Origin: Prosopocoilus inquinatus
Lineage: Eukaryota; Arthropoda; Insecta; Coleoptera; Lucanidae
Direction of reading: 5' to 3'
Length of the DNA: 64,000 nt
Assembly: GCA_036172665.1 (NCBI GenBank)
Contig: CM069875.1
Span: forward strand, 14,154,001-14,218,000
Within the stretch, counting starts at the first letter, position 1; every line of letters starts with the position of its first letter. Below, in pieces: positions 1 to 11,008 of this stretch. The notes beneath the pieces are model-generated. The model searched no databases. It was given only the letters and a program-made list of their open reading frames with translations, and was not told the DNA's origin. A program made the translations under genes and the position numbers.

Positions 1-3000
1 TTTTAACACCGACTTTGTAGTAGCAGTACGTAGTGGAATTAATTCAACCCACTTTGTGAATCGATCCTGAAATACCAGCACATACACATGGGCTCGTGTC
101 GATCTCGGAAATGGACCAATTAAATCTGAGCTCACTACTTCCCATGGACCTTGTACACGCGAAAAATACATATACCCATATGGTTTTCCTGTGGTATGCT
201 TATGTTGTAAACAAGATTGACACCTCTTTACGTACCGTTTAATGTCACCCACCATTCCTGGCCAAAAATAATGTCTCGCAATTTTTTTGACGGTTTTAAA
301 TATTCCTAGATGTCCTCCTTCTGGGTTATCGTGTGCTTCTTTTAAAACTCTTTCCTTCAACTGATTTGGAACACATAATTTCCAGGGTGATTCTAAATCT
401 TCTGCAAGTCCTTTCGGTGTAGCTACTATACGTTTGAACACATTTCCTTTGTTCTGATAGTACTCCGGATATTTTCCTGGATTCTTTTGGATACCTTCTT
501 TTATTTTGCTTAGCCATACATCTTCTGGAGAATTTCCCATGGCTCCCAATTCTTCTGTTACTGGTGCCCTTGATAAAGCATCTGCTACCTTATTGAGACT
601 TCCTCTGCGATAACGAACTTCGAAGTCAAACTGTTGTAGGTCCAAGGCCCATTTACTTAAACGACCAGAAATACTTTTAAGTGAATTTAACCAACTTAAA
701 CACTGATGGTCTGTTACAACTAAAAATTTATACCCTTCCAAATAATGTTTCCATTTTCGAACAGCCCAAACGACAGCTAGGCATTCCTTTTCGGTTGTAG
801 AGTACTTTTCTTCGCTATTAGAAAATTTTCGACTAGCGTACGCAATTACTTTTTCGCCCTCAGGGGTTTCCTGAGTCAGCACCGCTCCAATCCCATTATT
901 ACTGGCATCTGTCTGTACCACAAATGGTAATCTAAAGTCCGGGCACGCAAGTACTGGTGCCTGTGTTAAAAGTCGCTTGATTGTCTCAAAGGATGATTGC
1001 TGATCTTCTTGCCATTTCCATTTCGATCCTTTCTTCAATAACTGATGTAAGGGTGCGGCGATCTTGGCAAAATCGGGCAGGAATCTGTGATACCATGTTG
1101 CTATCCCTAAGAACTGTCTAACACCTTTCACTGTTGTTGGAGGATTTAATTTCACGATGGCTTGTATTTTGTCGGGATCTGTCCTGATGCCGTTCCTTGT
1201 CACTACATGGCCCAAATATTTTAACTCAGTGCGTCCAAATTTACACTTCTCAGGTTGTAACTTCAAGCCTGCGTCTCGAAGACGTTTAAATACTACCTTT
1301 AAATTTTCTAAGTGTTCCTCTAACGTTTTCCCTAAAATGATTATGTCGTCTAAGTATACAAATGCATGGGGTTCTAATTCTGGACTGATAATCCTATCTA
1401 ACAAACGTTGAAATGTAGCTGGTGCTGAATGAAGGCCAAAAGGCATTACTGTAATTTGAAAAAGACCTCGTCCAGGTACTGTAAACGCAGTGATCGGTCT
1501 GCTTTCTTCCGTTAATGGAACTTGCCAATATCCCTGTCGTAGATCCAACGTCGATATATAACGTGCTCCTCTTAACTTATCCAATATGGCCTGTATGTAT
1601 GGAATAGGGTAAGCGTCCTTCTCCGCCTGTTCATTTACCTTGCGAAAATCAACGCAAAAGCGGTATTGTCCTGAGCTTTTCTTTACCATCACTACTGGTG
1701 AACTCCATGGACTTTCTGACGGTTCTATCACTCCTTCTGCTACCATCGAATCGACCTGGTCGTTTATTAAACCTTGTATGTATGGATTACGGGGAAAATA
1801 CCTCTGCTTCACTGGCGACGTATTTTTGAGACGAATGCAGTGTTCCACTAAATGAGTGCGCCCTGGTAATTCATCAAACTTGGGAAGTTCCTCTGCTAAA
1901 AGCGCTTGTATTGCTTCTTGCTCTGTTTGAGTAATTTTGGACATCACATTGATACTCTGTTTCCGGGATGTGACTTCTGCTTCTTTACCCACTGACAATA
2001 AAAATATACACTTCTCCTGGATATCGACAATTATTTTCAGATGGGTCAACATATCCATTCCTATCACTAAAGTGGTGGATAATTCTTCCATTTCCCACAA
2101 TTCAATTGTCTTTTTACTTGCTCCAATGTTGATGGGTACTTGAAACTTTTGTGATACTTTTAGACTAGCATTGTTCGCTAAACGCACGTCTTGACAATCG
2201 ATTTTGACTTCACATCCCCTTTGTTTACAAAAGTGAGCTAAGGCACGGTTCATATAGGAGGTAGATGCTCCAGTATCGATAAGTGCTGATACATTTCTGC
2301 CAAAAATGTTGATTGGAATCCAAATTCGTGAATCGCCTGGTTTACTGTTGGGTATCCTTTCCTTGCATGCCTGTGTTATGGCCGAATTATTCTGGGATCT
2401 CGTCGACCTCTTTAATTTCGGACCCCTACAAAGTGTTTCCGCTTGCTGACAATAACATTCTCGTCGTTGTTTCTTGCATCTACGGCAATAATTTTGACGT
2501 TCTTTGCACATTGCTTTGAAATGACCCTCTTCTCCGCACGACCAACATGTCTTGGTGCGAGATTTGTCACTTATTTTGGTATTCGGTGTTGACACTGGGA
2601 AACTTCTTTGTGGTATTGTGGATTCGCTGCCAATAGTTCTGTTCGGATATGTCACCTTCTCGATCGGTGGCCCATATTCTTTTTCCAACGAGCTGCTTGC
2701 CATCTTCTGCGAGTTAACTGGCTTTGGTGGACGATAGGCTGTTTCCGACATGTAAGCTTGAGCTGGATCTGGAGGTGGTCTAAATTGGGAAGATGCACAT
2801 TTTAAACTTTCATATTCCTCACCTAGTGCCATCAGTTCCTCTACTGTATTGAAATCTCTTCTCCTCACATAGAATCGATAATCTGGCAGTAGATTTTCGT
2901 ATATCCTCTCGATACTCTTTGTTGGATGCCAAATTCCACTCCTTCTCATCAGAGTTTGAATGGCAATGATGAAATCTCTTACTGGTTCCTTTGCTCCTTG

Positions 3001-3096
3001 AGTTCGTGTTCGAATTTCGTCTTCTAATTTCAACTTAAATCTTGTAGGTAGGAATTGTGTGTAGAAGTCTTTGACGAAGTCTTCCCACACCAACCA
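1..3096 (-). CDS. pol: Gag C-terminus and Pol polyprotein (PR-RT-RH-IN) of element A, open at left edge
   Basis: One frame is free of stops from about 3096 to position 1. In order it encodes the Gag capsid C-terminus; a CCHC zinc knuckle (CWSCGEEGHFKAMC, near 2550-2505); the aspartic protease motif DTGAS (near 2277); reverse transcriptase with FCVDFR, MPFGLHSAP and the catalytic YLDD (near 1345); RNase H with a TDAS motif and the TDHQ and DALS motifs (near 915-590); then the integrase HHCC finger and the start of the catalytic core (SSDLIGP, near 140), cut by the window edge. It would reverse-transcribe and integrate the element. No lesion was seen in this stretch. The start codon cannot be set because of the MITE upstream. 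Confidence 0.93.
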
Positions 3097-3098
3097 GG

Positions 3099-3248
3099 GG
3101 CCCTATTCTCCAGTCGAGCGGCAAGAGTCGCATGCGAAAATGACGTCAAAATGACGTAGACTCTTATACAAAACTGTAGAAATCGTTCGAGAATTGCATC
3201 ATTTTGACGTCATTTTCGCATAGAGTCGCTCGATTCGAGAATACGGTC
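3099..3248. mobile_element. Short TIR element (MITE) inside gag of A
   Basis: About 150 bp with inverted ends (left CCCTATTCTC, right GAGAATACGGTC) and near-palindromic interior words including TGACGTCA. CCAGG occurs at both junctions (3094-3098 and 3249-3253), consistent with a target duplication of up to 5 bp. Removing one copy plus the element restores the gag reading frame (ETW then LVWEDF). It has no coding capacity, so it is non-autonomous. Confidence 0.8.
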
Positions 3249-3250
3249 CC

Positions 3251-3760
3251 AGGTCTCCTTACGGCATCTATACCACAGTAAAGCCTTTCCTCTTAGTAAC
3301 TCCGGTGCTGCTAGTAATAATTTATCACCAGGAAATGAATAACATTCCCGTAATTCTTCTACTCTCTCGAGAAAAGTTAATGGATCGCCTTCACCATTAA
3401 ATTGCACATTCCATTTTCTCACCTTCTCACATATCGTAGCTGTTGAAATCCCTGTACCTTCACCTCGTGATGGGTTCGCATGACTATCCTGTGAGACCTC
3501 CGCTTGCTTGCACTTCCTGAATGTCCATTCGATCTTCCTCTGTTTGTCTTAAGAAACTTTTATATCCTCCCTTTAAGAATTGTACAAGTCTGGCTCGCAT
3601 TAGTTACAGTACCCCCAGTTTCTAAACCAAAATTTTTCAATTCTCCAGCTAATTCTTCTTTCTTCAAGTGGTATATCTACCCTGTCCTTGTGTCTTGTGC
3701 GGGAAGTGCACTTTCTTCGTGCTCCCTACTCTCACTGTCCGATATTTCCATCATAATTAA
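3251..3760 (-). pseudogene. gag, N-terminal half, element A
   Basis: The coding remnant starts near 3755. Its first part is SAP-like (a leucine-rich helix, then GLETGG). A stop codon (about 3671) and a frameshift follow. The matrix/capsid-like part ends in the motif ALLWYRCRKETW, typical of Ty3/gypsy Gag. The 3099-3248 MITE interrupts the frame; capsid coding resumes at 3096 with LVWEDF, so before that insertion the gene was continuous. Gag would form the cytoplasmic particle that packages the element RNA. The exact start is uncertain because of the lesions. Confidence 0.75.
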
Positions 3761-3955
3761 ATTCACACTTTAAACTATTTCACTTATTTACAAAACACAA
3801 ATATAAGTTTCCGATGAGTTTTCGTCTTCCGATTCAGTTTTATCGTTTTTCCCGTCTCCTGAGCTTTGGAGAGCTTTTGAAGCTTTCGGGAATTTTTTTG
3901 AAGCTTTCGGTTCGTGAGCTTCGAGCTCTTGGGAGTTCTCTTCCTGAATTTTGAA

Positions 3956-3974
3956 GTCCCTGCTCGGGCGCCAA
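3956..3974 (-). promoter_or_regulatory. Primer-binding site of element A
   Basis: The minus strand reads TGGCGCCCGAGCAGGGAC a few bases after the LTR end. This is a standard retroelement minus-strand primer site, complementary to a host tRNA 3' end. The same site recurs at 20118-20135 in element F, so A and F share a primer type. Confidence 0.8.
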
Positions 3975-3978
3975 ATTA

Positions 3979-4906
3979 TGTAAGCGCGTTCGATGCCTGC
4001 TGGGATGTCTGTCGTTTCCTCGACGCCTCCTGCGTCCTTCTGAAGAAACCCTTTCAAAATTATCCGGTCTCGGGCGCCTCAAAGAACTAACCTCTTTGAT
4101 ATTTCCTTCTAAAACCACCACCAGCGCTGTCATGAGACGCTTACACGTAAAGTTGCCAGGTAACTAGTCGGGACGCCGGGATTCGTAAACAAAAAGAAAA
4201 CTCAACACTTCAAAATTAACCAAACACGGTTTATTATCTTAACGCAGAATAATATTAATTACGAAATAATAACCAAAATATATGTGACCTGAGATTAAAA
4301 AGAAATAAATTGTAACTCATACGAAATAGTAATTACATGCTGAAAAATAAATCAAATAAATAAACAACTGATAGTCGCTCACAACGGACGCGACGCTGTA
4401 AATGAACATATATCATTAAGTTCTCTCACTCGGCTCATCGACCAAGTAGACGCTCATCGACGCCTGACGCTCATCGACGCCTTAACAGATTACAAGTATG
4501 CACCCACTCTCAGCTCATCGACCAAGAGGACGCTCAACGACGTCTCATACACTCACCCGGCACATCGGCGGGCTCGGCTCGTTCAACGCCCAAGCCTGGA
4601 TGAGCTCTCATCGGAAACTCATGATCTTTCGGCCCACGGGCCCGGTTTATATAGCGAAACGCACCAGTTTTTACGATGAAAAACTACGAATTTTGGTCGT
4701 AAACAACTGACCGCCTGCGTCTTGACGGAAATTTCCGTGCGTTTCGCGTATATTTCCACACTTAAATTAAACATTCAGCCTGTTTAGCCCTAACTACCCT
4801 TAAAACTAAACATATACAAATTAAATAAAAAACCCTACTCTACCCGTAACCATAAAAATAAGTAAAAAAAAAAACACTATCTAATAAAGAAACGCCGTTC
4901 TTTACA
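3979..4906 (-). repeat. 5' LTR of element A (928 bp)
   Basis: On the minus strand the LTR begins TGTAAAGAACGG and ends CGCGCTTACA, a TGTAA...TTACA terminal inversion typical of LTRs. It lies directly before the primer-binding site. The middle (about 4430-4570) holds several copies of a CTCATCGAC-type word. The partner LTR is outside the window, so the outer end rests on the terminal motif only. Confidence 0.8.
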
Positions 4907-5034
4907 ATACCTATCTGGCATGTTATATTAGGACCACCCGATATTTGTCGGTAAAAATTGCAATAGTGCAATGCATTATTACAATAGCGATACAGAAAAA
5001 TATTAAATAATTTATTATAATTTACACTATAGCC

Positions 5035-5700
5035 AAAAAATAAACTAAAAATTTTAATTACGTATTAAATAAAATTTTCATACAAAAGTCTATATTATTT
5101 AAGCTTCAAATTAATATCAACTATTAACTGTGATATATCATTACAATCAGGAGAAAGAATGCTATCGAATAGAATAATAAGAAGATAAGAAAATAAACCA
5201 AAAATTTGAAATTATGCATTAAAGAAAATTTTTATACAAAAATCTATATTATTTAAGCTTCAAATTAATATCAACTATTAAGTGTGATATATCATTACAA
5301 TCAGGAGAAAGAATTCTATCGAATAGAATAATAAAAAGATATACGTTTTATTTAAAATATCGACACTGATGACGGTCGTGGAAAGACGATACGTTTTACA
5401 TCAATTCTGCCGCACCTATTCGAAGCAAAATCAAAAAGTGCATGTAAAAAGTTAAATCAAAATTTCAAAATTATTTATAATAAAAGAGATACGGAGGAAT
5501 AAAGAAAATCGACTTTCTTACATTTTCTTTAATATCTCAAGAAGAAATAAGAATAAAATCATTCTGTCAATGAATACTAGTTTGACATTGATTCGTGCAA
5601 CTTTTCTTCCATTTAAATGCAGTGCACACCCAATTTGAAACAGCCGGTATATTGTTTGATGTTTTTCAGTAATATGACATAAGTAGATTTTGATCCATTT
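5035..5700 (-). repeat. Dispersed repeat family X, copy 1, with a 154 bp tandem duplication
   Basis: 5035-5342 holds two tandem copies of a 154 bp unit (the word TATATTATTTAAGCTTCAAA recurs at 5091 and 5245). The whole block up to about 5660 is the reverse complement of 18256-18594 plus 21993-22190. No coding potential was recognised. It is probably a non-autonomous element or the non-coding part of one. Confidence 0.75.
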
Positions 5701-6921
5701 ACCGAAACAAATGAAGAAAAAGATTTAATATTCCACTGGATTACCTCCAAAAATATCACCAATAATTGAATATTTCGACAAGAAATAATTACTACATGCC
5801 AAGAACTACTTGCAAATTTAATACTTAATGCTAATTACGTTGTAGCAAGAAAGTGTTGAACACGGCGGAGATCAATTTAAAAATATTTGTAAAATTCATT
5901 ATTTCATTTTGTTTAATTAATCTTGTTCTGCAGTTTGTAGGAGAATTTCTATTATCCATATTGCTGTATGGAATTTAGATCGGAATTGTTAGTTGCTCAT
6001 TCCATTAAGGGAGTACCGAAAGCAATCAAATAGTCGGTAACCTACTTGTTCACGTGGAAAGATTGGCATTACATTTTCAACAACGATGTTGTCTAGATAA
6101 AAATAAAAATCCCTACGCAGGGTTCGGCAAAGTTCTGAATTTGGTCATTTATGAGGTTATTTAAGGAAGTAATAAAAGTTAATCCGCGTCATATGATTAA
6201 CAGGATAAATGTCCCCAATTGAAAATTATTTTGAATAATACAGGCTGTTCTGCAAAGTTACTGCCGACCAAAGTTATTTTTTTTAATGGAACGCCTGTGT
6301 ACGATCCACTTTTTGAAATATCCTGTCCTTTCTAAAAATATAAAGTTTTAATATTTTATATCGGGTGGTTAACAATTTATAACAACAGTTGTATAAAAAT
6401 TAGCATAACTTTAACGTCTTCTCTAATGTCAAAAGTTATTGCAAATAAATTCTGTGCTTGCGAGTGTATTTAAAGATAGGTCAAACTTATTTTCTGATAC
6501 AAAATAGAAAATATTTGCTCATTTGTCACCGTTTATACAGAGCGAGTCCAAACTCAAATGATTGAAAAACTCTTTTTTTATAAACATACTGGCTGTTCCC
6601 ATAAAGTACAGTAAATTTATTGGAATCGAATTCTACATTACTAGCTTTTTGCAAATATAAGATATTAATATATTATGCGGTGTGGTTAAAAAAATATGAT
6701 CAATAGCGACAAAATTTTGTGGAAAAATCGCCTAAATCAATTTCTTTTATAATTTTCTAATTTTTTTTCTTACTATAACGACATTTAGAATTGTTACGAC
6801 TATTTTTAGTGTACAAATGGCACGTAATAAAACAACTATAAAGAAATCGAATTTTAATGTGAACCAAAGTTATACATTTCAGATGTAGAACTATTTATAT
6901 TTTTTTTACAATTTTAAATTA
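5700..6921. other. Gene-free, AT-rich repeat debris
   Basis: No sustained reading frame. Two stretches (about 6240-6300 and 6585-6620) resemble the 'ggctgttcc/ggtgttccattt' ends of Tc1/mariner-like debris seen also at 22888, 24355 and 45600. The element B target duplication CTCA lies at 6922-6925. Confidence 0.5.
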
Positions 6922-6925
6922 CTCA

Positions 6926-7205
6926 TGTAGCGCGACGGTCGAAACACCCCCTCCTCAAATGGGTCAAAAGGGCCACCAGTGACCAGGAAGCAGAGGGAGT
7001 CCGGTGACAGATTTCGGTGATATCAGACGCGCGCAGCTCTCGCTTAATTCCATTTTACAGTTTAATTAGTTAAACCTTTTTCCCTTTTTTTTAATATTTT
7101 TTTCTTCTCTGTTTATGTTGTTTTTTTGTGAAATGTGTTGTGCTAATTAAATCTAATTTAACTTCAGAGTTTAATTTATTCGGGTTCCGAACATCCCACG
7201 TTACA
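6926..7205 (+). repeat. 5' LTR of element B
   Basis: Begins TGTAGCGCGACGG and ends CCCACGTTACA. Near-identical to 11899-12178. Confidence 0.95.
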
Positions 7206-7207
7206 TT

Positions 7208-7230
7208 TGGCGCCCAACTAGAGGGCCCGA
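7208..7230 (+). promoter_or_regulatory. Primer-binding site of element B
   Basis: TGGCGCCCAAC follows the LTR after a two-base spacer. It shares only the first eight bases (TGGCGCCC) with the site used by A and F, so a different tRNA primer is likely. Confidence 0.7.
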
Positions 7231-7577
7231 AAATAAGATTCGAGTGTTAAATTAAAAAATTGCGAAAGCGATCTCGTGTGCAGAAATCTCAGTAGGAATA
7301 TCGGATGATCAAGAAATTTGGAGAAAATTAGCAAGATATCATTTGCGGAACCGACAACGTGGATTCGCCATCTTGCAGCCGGATGTGAGGGTCAGCCATT
7401 TTTTTTCTCGGAAGCGTTGCTCCGCTATTTGGCCACAGGAAGTTACCTGCAACCTCAACAGCCAATTTGAAGTCGTAAGTTGAAGTACCTTCGCACATTA
7501 CAAGGTGGGTGATGTTCAAATAATTGTACCGCTACGATGCGCGACGCGAAACGGTATACGTATACGTAGTACGGTGA

Positions 7578-8591
7578 ATGTCAAATATCCGCCGCAGCGA
7601 ACGAATTCGGAATTTGCATGAAAAATCGCGCAACCCTCCAGCCGCGAACATGAATGCCGCGCCGGAAGTCGTCCAAATGTCCGCGCAACAGCTTCAGCAA
7701 TTGCTAGCAGGAGTTCAAGCTCAAGTGACGCAGCAATTGCAGGACATGCAAACGAGCTTTCGCCGAGAACTGGACGACCGCGCTCATACACCAGCTTCGA
7801 CAGTGTCGGAACTGCACGGTAATTTTACAAAGTGTTCGTCACGTTTTTCCGGGTCGAAACAGGACAATGTTGAGGCGTTTATCGACGCAATTAATACGTA
7901 TAAAGACTGTATCGGAATAACGGATGCAAACGCGATCAGAGGACTTTCGATGTTACTAACCGGAGATGCCGCCACTTGGTGGCAGGGCATAAAATCTAGT
8001 GTTGCGGACTGGCAATCAGCGATAAGTGCCCTTAAAAACTCTTACGGACCCGAAAAGCCTGCGTATCAGGTGTATCGCGAGTTATTTGCGTCGGAACAGG
8101 ACGAAAACGTTTCCACAGACATATACGTAAGCAAAGCTCGTGCTCTGCTGTCGCACCTTAAAAATCCGCCATCTATCGAAATACAGTTAGATATGATATA
8201 CGGGTTGTTACATAGAAAAATTCGGAAAAGTGTTAGACGTGACGATATAACAAACTTTAACGACTTATTGCAAAGTGCTGGCGAGACCGAACGAAGACTC
8301 AATGAATCATTAGCATCAAAGAAAGTGCCTAAAATCAAACCACCCGAAATACAATCAAAACCTCGACGCGATGTACATTTTGTAAGAACTTTGGACACTC
8401 TAGTGACGAATGCCAAATTAAAGCGAGAAAAATTGCGAAACAGGTGCAAGCGGACGTGCCCAGTTCAACTACCGCTAGCACATCACAAATCAAATGCTAC
8501 GGGTGCGGAACTCCCGGAAGGATCAGGTCTAAGTGTCCGACCTGCAACCCCGCGCTGGCCCAACGGCAAACGAATGACACTCAGCAGGTAG
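7578..8591 (+). CDS. gag: Gag of element B
   Basis: Starts at the first long-frame ATG, about 370 bp after the LTR. The N-terminus is glutamine-rich (residues 35-60). A retrotransposon capsid domain follows (residues about 95-250, with VEAFIDAI, GDAATWWQGI and a YGPEKPAYQVYREL segment). Capsid coding probably ends near 8360: from there the CCHC zinc knuckle is read in the -1 frame, and the last 75 or so residues of this frame (to 8591) look non-homologous. Gag builds the particle and binds element RNA. Nothing upstream suggests an internal ribosome site. Confidence 0.9.
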   Translation: MSNIRRSERIRNLHEKSRNPPAANMNAAPEVVQMSAQQLQQLLAGVQAQVTQQLQDMQTSFRRELDDRAHTPASTVSELHGNFTKCSSRFSGSKQDNVEAFIDAINTYKDCIGITDANAIRGLSMLLTGDAATWWQGIKSSVADWQSAISALKNSYGPEKPAYQVYRELFASEQDENVSTDIYVSKARALLSHLKNPPSIEIQLDMIYGLLHRKIRKSVRRDDITNFNDLLQSAGETERRLNESLASKKVPKIKPPEIQSKPRRDVHFVRTLDTLVTNAKLKREKLRNRCKRTCPVQLPLAHHKSNATGAELPEGSGLSVRPATPRWPNGKRMTLSR

Positions 8592-11008
8592 TGCTTAATT
8601 ATACGGCTATCCTAAAAATTTATGCGGGCTGTAAATCTGGTGTGAAGCCCTTATTACCGTTTTCTTTATTCGGCTGCAAAGGGATCGCGGTCGCTGATTC
8701 AGGTGCCCAAGCAAGTGTAGCGGGTCGCCGTGTTTACGATTTTTTAAAGACGAATAACCATCCGTTTAAAGCATCTACAATGACAATTGCATATGCGGAC
8801 GGGGAAGCGAGAGAACAAGACGTACTGATAGCGGACGTTATAATTGAAATTAAAGGCAAAAATGTCCCGGTCAGCTTCGTAATTTTACCCGATTTGCAAA
8901 ATAATCGTACTCTGCTGGGAATAGATTTTCTTCAAAAGGCGGGCATTATCGTTAACTATAACCAGAGCGTATGGAGTTTTGCGGAGCAGCCGGAACTGAC
9001 GTATGAGTTCGCGGAAGATGTCGTAATCGCTTCGGATGTCACAGTAGCCCGTCAGGAAACACTTTCTTCGGAACTGCAACTTCGTCCTAACGAAGGCGAA
9101 AAGCTGACGCTCGCGCAACGCAAGCAATTAAATGAGTTACTAGAAACACACGCACACGTTTTTCAACCGAGATCGGAACCGACGCCTTTCGCGGAACATC
9201 GAATCGACACAGGATCGCCGATCGCCGTTCCGCCTTATCGAATGAGTCCCGCAAATAAGGAGATTCTTCGCGAGGAATTAGACTCGATGTTAGCAGAAGG
9301 CATTATAGAAGAGTGCGAATCTCCGTGGGCGGCGCCGCTCGTACTAGTGCCAAAGAAAAACGGGGGTGTTCGCGTTTGTGTGGACTTTCGCCGACTAAAT
9401 GCGGTCACGAAAAAGGACTCCTATCCGATGCCGCGGTTAGACGACTTGCTGCAAACAAATAAGACTACATGTTTTATTTCTAGTCTAGATTTGCGGTCAG
9501 GGTACTGGCAAGTGCGTGTGCGGGATGAGGATCGGGATAAGACTTGTTTCGTGTGTCCGTTGGGAACTTACAGATTTACGCGTATGCCTTTCGGCTTAAC
9601 TAATGCGCCAATGACCTTTCAGCGCTTAATGAATCATTTTCGCGCCGGGTTAAAGGAACGCTGTGTCGCCACGTATCTGGATGACGTCATTGTAGTCTCC
9701 AGTACGTTTGAGGAACATTTGACTGACTTGAATGCGGTATTTGATAGGCTGAAATTGTTTCAACTGCGCGCTCATCGCGAAAAGTGCGTATTTGCCGGGA
9801 AGTGTGTTAAATATTTGGGACATGTGATCTCTGACCAAGGTGTGAGTGTTGATACCGACAAAGTCAGCGCCATTAAAAACATTGCGTCACCAAAAAATGT
9901 AAAAGAAGTTTTAAGCTTCTATAAAATGTGTTCTTGGTATCGGCGATATATCCGGAATTTTGCGGATGTTGCGAGGCCGTTGTCTTTGCTCACTAGGAAA
10001 AATGTGACCTGGAAATGGGGTGATGACGAACAACATGCGTTCGACTCCCTGAAAAAGCTACTGACAGAAGCACCTATATTACGGCAAGCGGACCCTTCAG
10101 AACGGTACATCTTGCGGACCAATGCAAGCGCGTACGCCTTGGGGGTTGTTTTACTCCAGGGGGAGGGTGTCGAGGAGAAACCCATTGAGTACGCTAGCCG
10201 ATTGTTAACTGCAGCTGAGAGGAATTACTGCACTACAGAGCGGGAGGCTCTCGCCGTCGTATGGGCAGTAGCGAAATTTCGCAGTTATATTGAAGGAAGT
10301 GAAATTCTCGTAATAACGGACCACCAGCCACTGAAATGGTTGTTTGCCTTAAAATCACCGACAGGACGATTGGCACGTTGGGCACTTCAACTGCAAGGGT
10401 TTAAGCTGCACGTAGCACATACGCCCGGGAGAGCCAACGTCATAGCCGACGCTTTATCCCGACTGCCAATGACTCAGGATGAAGCGGAAGCCCGAGATAT
10501 CCAGCTAGTGAGTGTAGACATGCCCACGAGACCTCCAGAGGAAATACGCCAGGCTCAGCTCCAAGACGCGGAAGTACGAAAAATAATCGAGGCTTTTGAA
10601 GGCGAAGACGACGCGGCCAGTGTTCGCTGGGCAGAACGAGGGTACATCATGACACGAGGGGTATTATACAGATACGACCAAGACGATGAAAACGAAGAAC
10701 CGCAGCAAGTCGTGCCTGCACAAGAGCGCCCTTTAATCGTGCACGAGTATCATGACTCCCCGTTGGCCGGCCACTACGGGGTTGACCGCACAGTTAAGCG
10801 CATAGCCTCGCGGTACTTTTTTGCTGGGATGCGCAAATATGTAGCCGACTACGTTAGGAATTGCGTAGCATGCCAGAAATACAAAATGACAATGCAAAAC
10901 CCTCAGGACTGCTGCAAACTCCTGTTCCCGCGCGAAGATTCGAAGTCATCGCCATCGACCTGTTCGGTCCGCTCCCAGAAACTGAAGCCGGACATCGTTG
11001 GATTTTAA
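8333..11008 (+). CDS. pol: Pol of element B: zinc knuckles, protease, RT, RNase H, integrase finger
   Basis: This frame is open from 8333 and overlaps gag at -1. It opens with two CCHC-type knuckles (CTFCKNFGHSSDEC near 8372, CYGCGTPGRIRSKC near 8492). Then come the aspartic protease motif DSGAQ (near 8695), RT (VCVDFRRLNAV near 9375, MPFGLTNAPMTF near 9585, YLDDVIV near 9675), RNase H (TNAS near 10120, TDHQPL near 10317, DALSR near 10450) and the integrase HHCC finger (HEYHDS, HYGVDR, CVACQ near 10743-10870). The frame is lost just after the finger near 10900 and ends in unrelated residues. The integrase core is in the next entry. Confidence 0.94.
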   Translation, partial: NQTTRNTIKTSTRCTFCKNFGHSSDECQIKARKIAKQVQADVPSSTTASTSQIKCYGCGTPGRIRSKCPTCNPALAQRQTNDTQQVVLNYTAILKIYAGCKSGVKPLLPFSLFGCKGIAVADSGAQASVAGRRVYDFLKTNNHPFKASTMTIAYADGEAREQDVLIADVIIEIKGKNVPVSFVILPDLQNNRTLLGIDFLQKAGIIVNYNQSVWSFAEQPELTYEFAEDVVIASDVTVARQETLSSELQLRPNEGEKLTLAQRKQLNELLETHAHVFQPRSEPTPFAEHRIDTGSPIAVPPYRMSPANKEILREELDSMLAEGIIEECESPWAAPLVLVPKKNGGVRVCVDFRRLNAVTKKDSYPMPRLDDLLQTNKTTCFISSLDLRSGYWQVRVRDEDRDKTCFVCPLGTYRFTRMPFGLTNAPMTFQRLMNHFRAGLKERCVATYLDDVIVVSSTFEEHLTDLNAVFDRLKLFQLRAHREKCVFAGKCVKYLGHVISDQGVSVDTDKVSAIKNIASPKNVKEVLSFYKMCSWYRRYIRNFADVARPLSLLTRKNVTWKWGDDEQHAFDSLKKLLTEAPILRQADPSERYILRTNASAYALGVVLLQGEGVEEKPIEYASRLLTAAERNYCTTEREALAVVWAVAKFRSYIEGSEILVITDHQPLKWLFALKSPTGRLARWALQLQGFKLHVAHTPGRANVIADALSRLPMTQDEAEARDIQLVSVDMPTRPPEEIRQAQLQDAEVRKIIEAFEGEDDAASVRWAERGYIMTRGVLYRYDQDDENEEPQQVVPAQERPLIVHEYHDSPLAGHYGVDRTVKRIASRYFFAGMRKYVADYVRNCVACQKYKMTMQNPQDCCKLLFPREDSKSSPSTCSVRSQKLKPDIVGF

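Larger units (their letters stand above)
1..4906 (-). mobile_element. Ty3/gypsy LTR retrotransposon A, partial (runs off left edge)
   Basis: On the minus strand the order is LTR (3979-4906), primer-binding site, gag, protease, RT, RNase H, integrase, which is the Ty3/gypsy order. The element continues past position 1, so its 3' LTR is outside the window. Gag is broken by a MITE, an in-frame stop and a frameshift near its start, while the gag C-terminus and pol read without a stop from about 3096 to the window edge. Such a pol suggests fairly recent activity with local damage to gag. Confidence 0.93.

Noticed and set aside
1157..2805. Several plus-strand frames of 60-85 aa
   Set aside because: Shadows of the minus-strand pol of element A, which reads through with all motifs.
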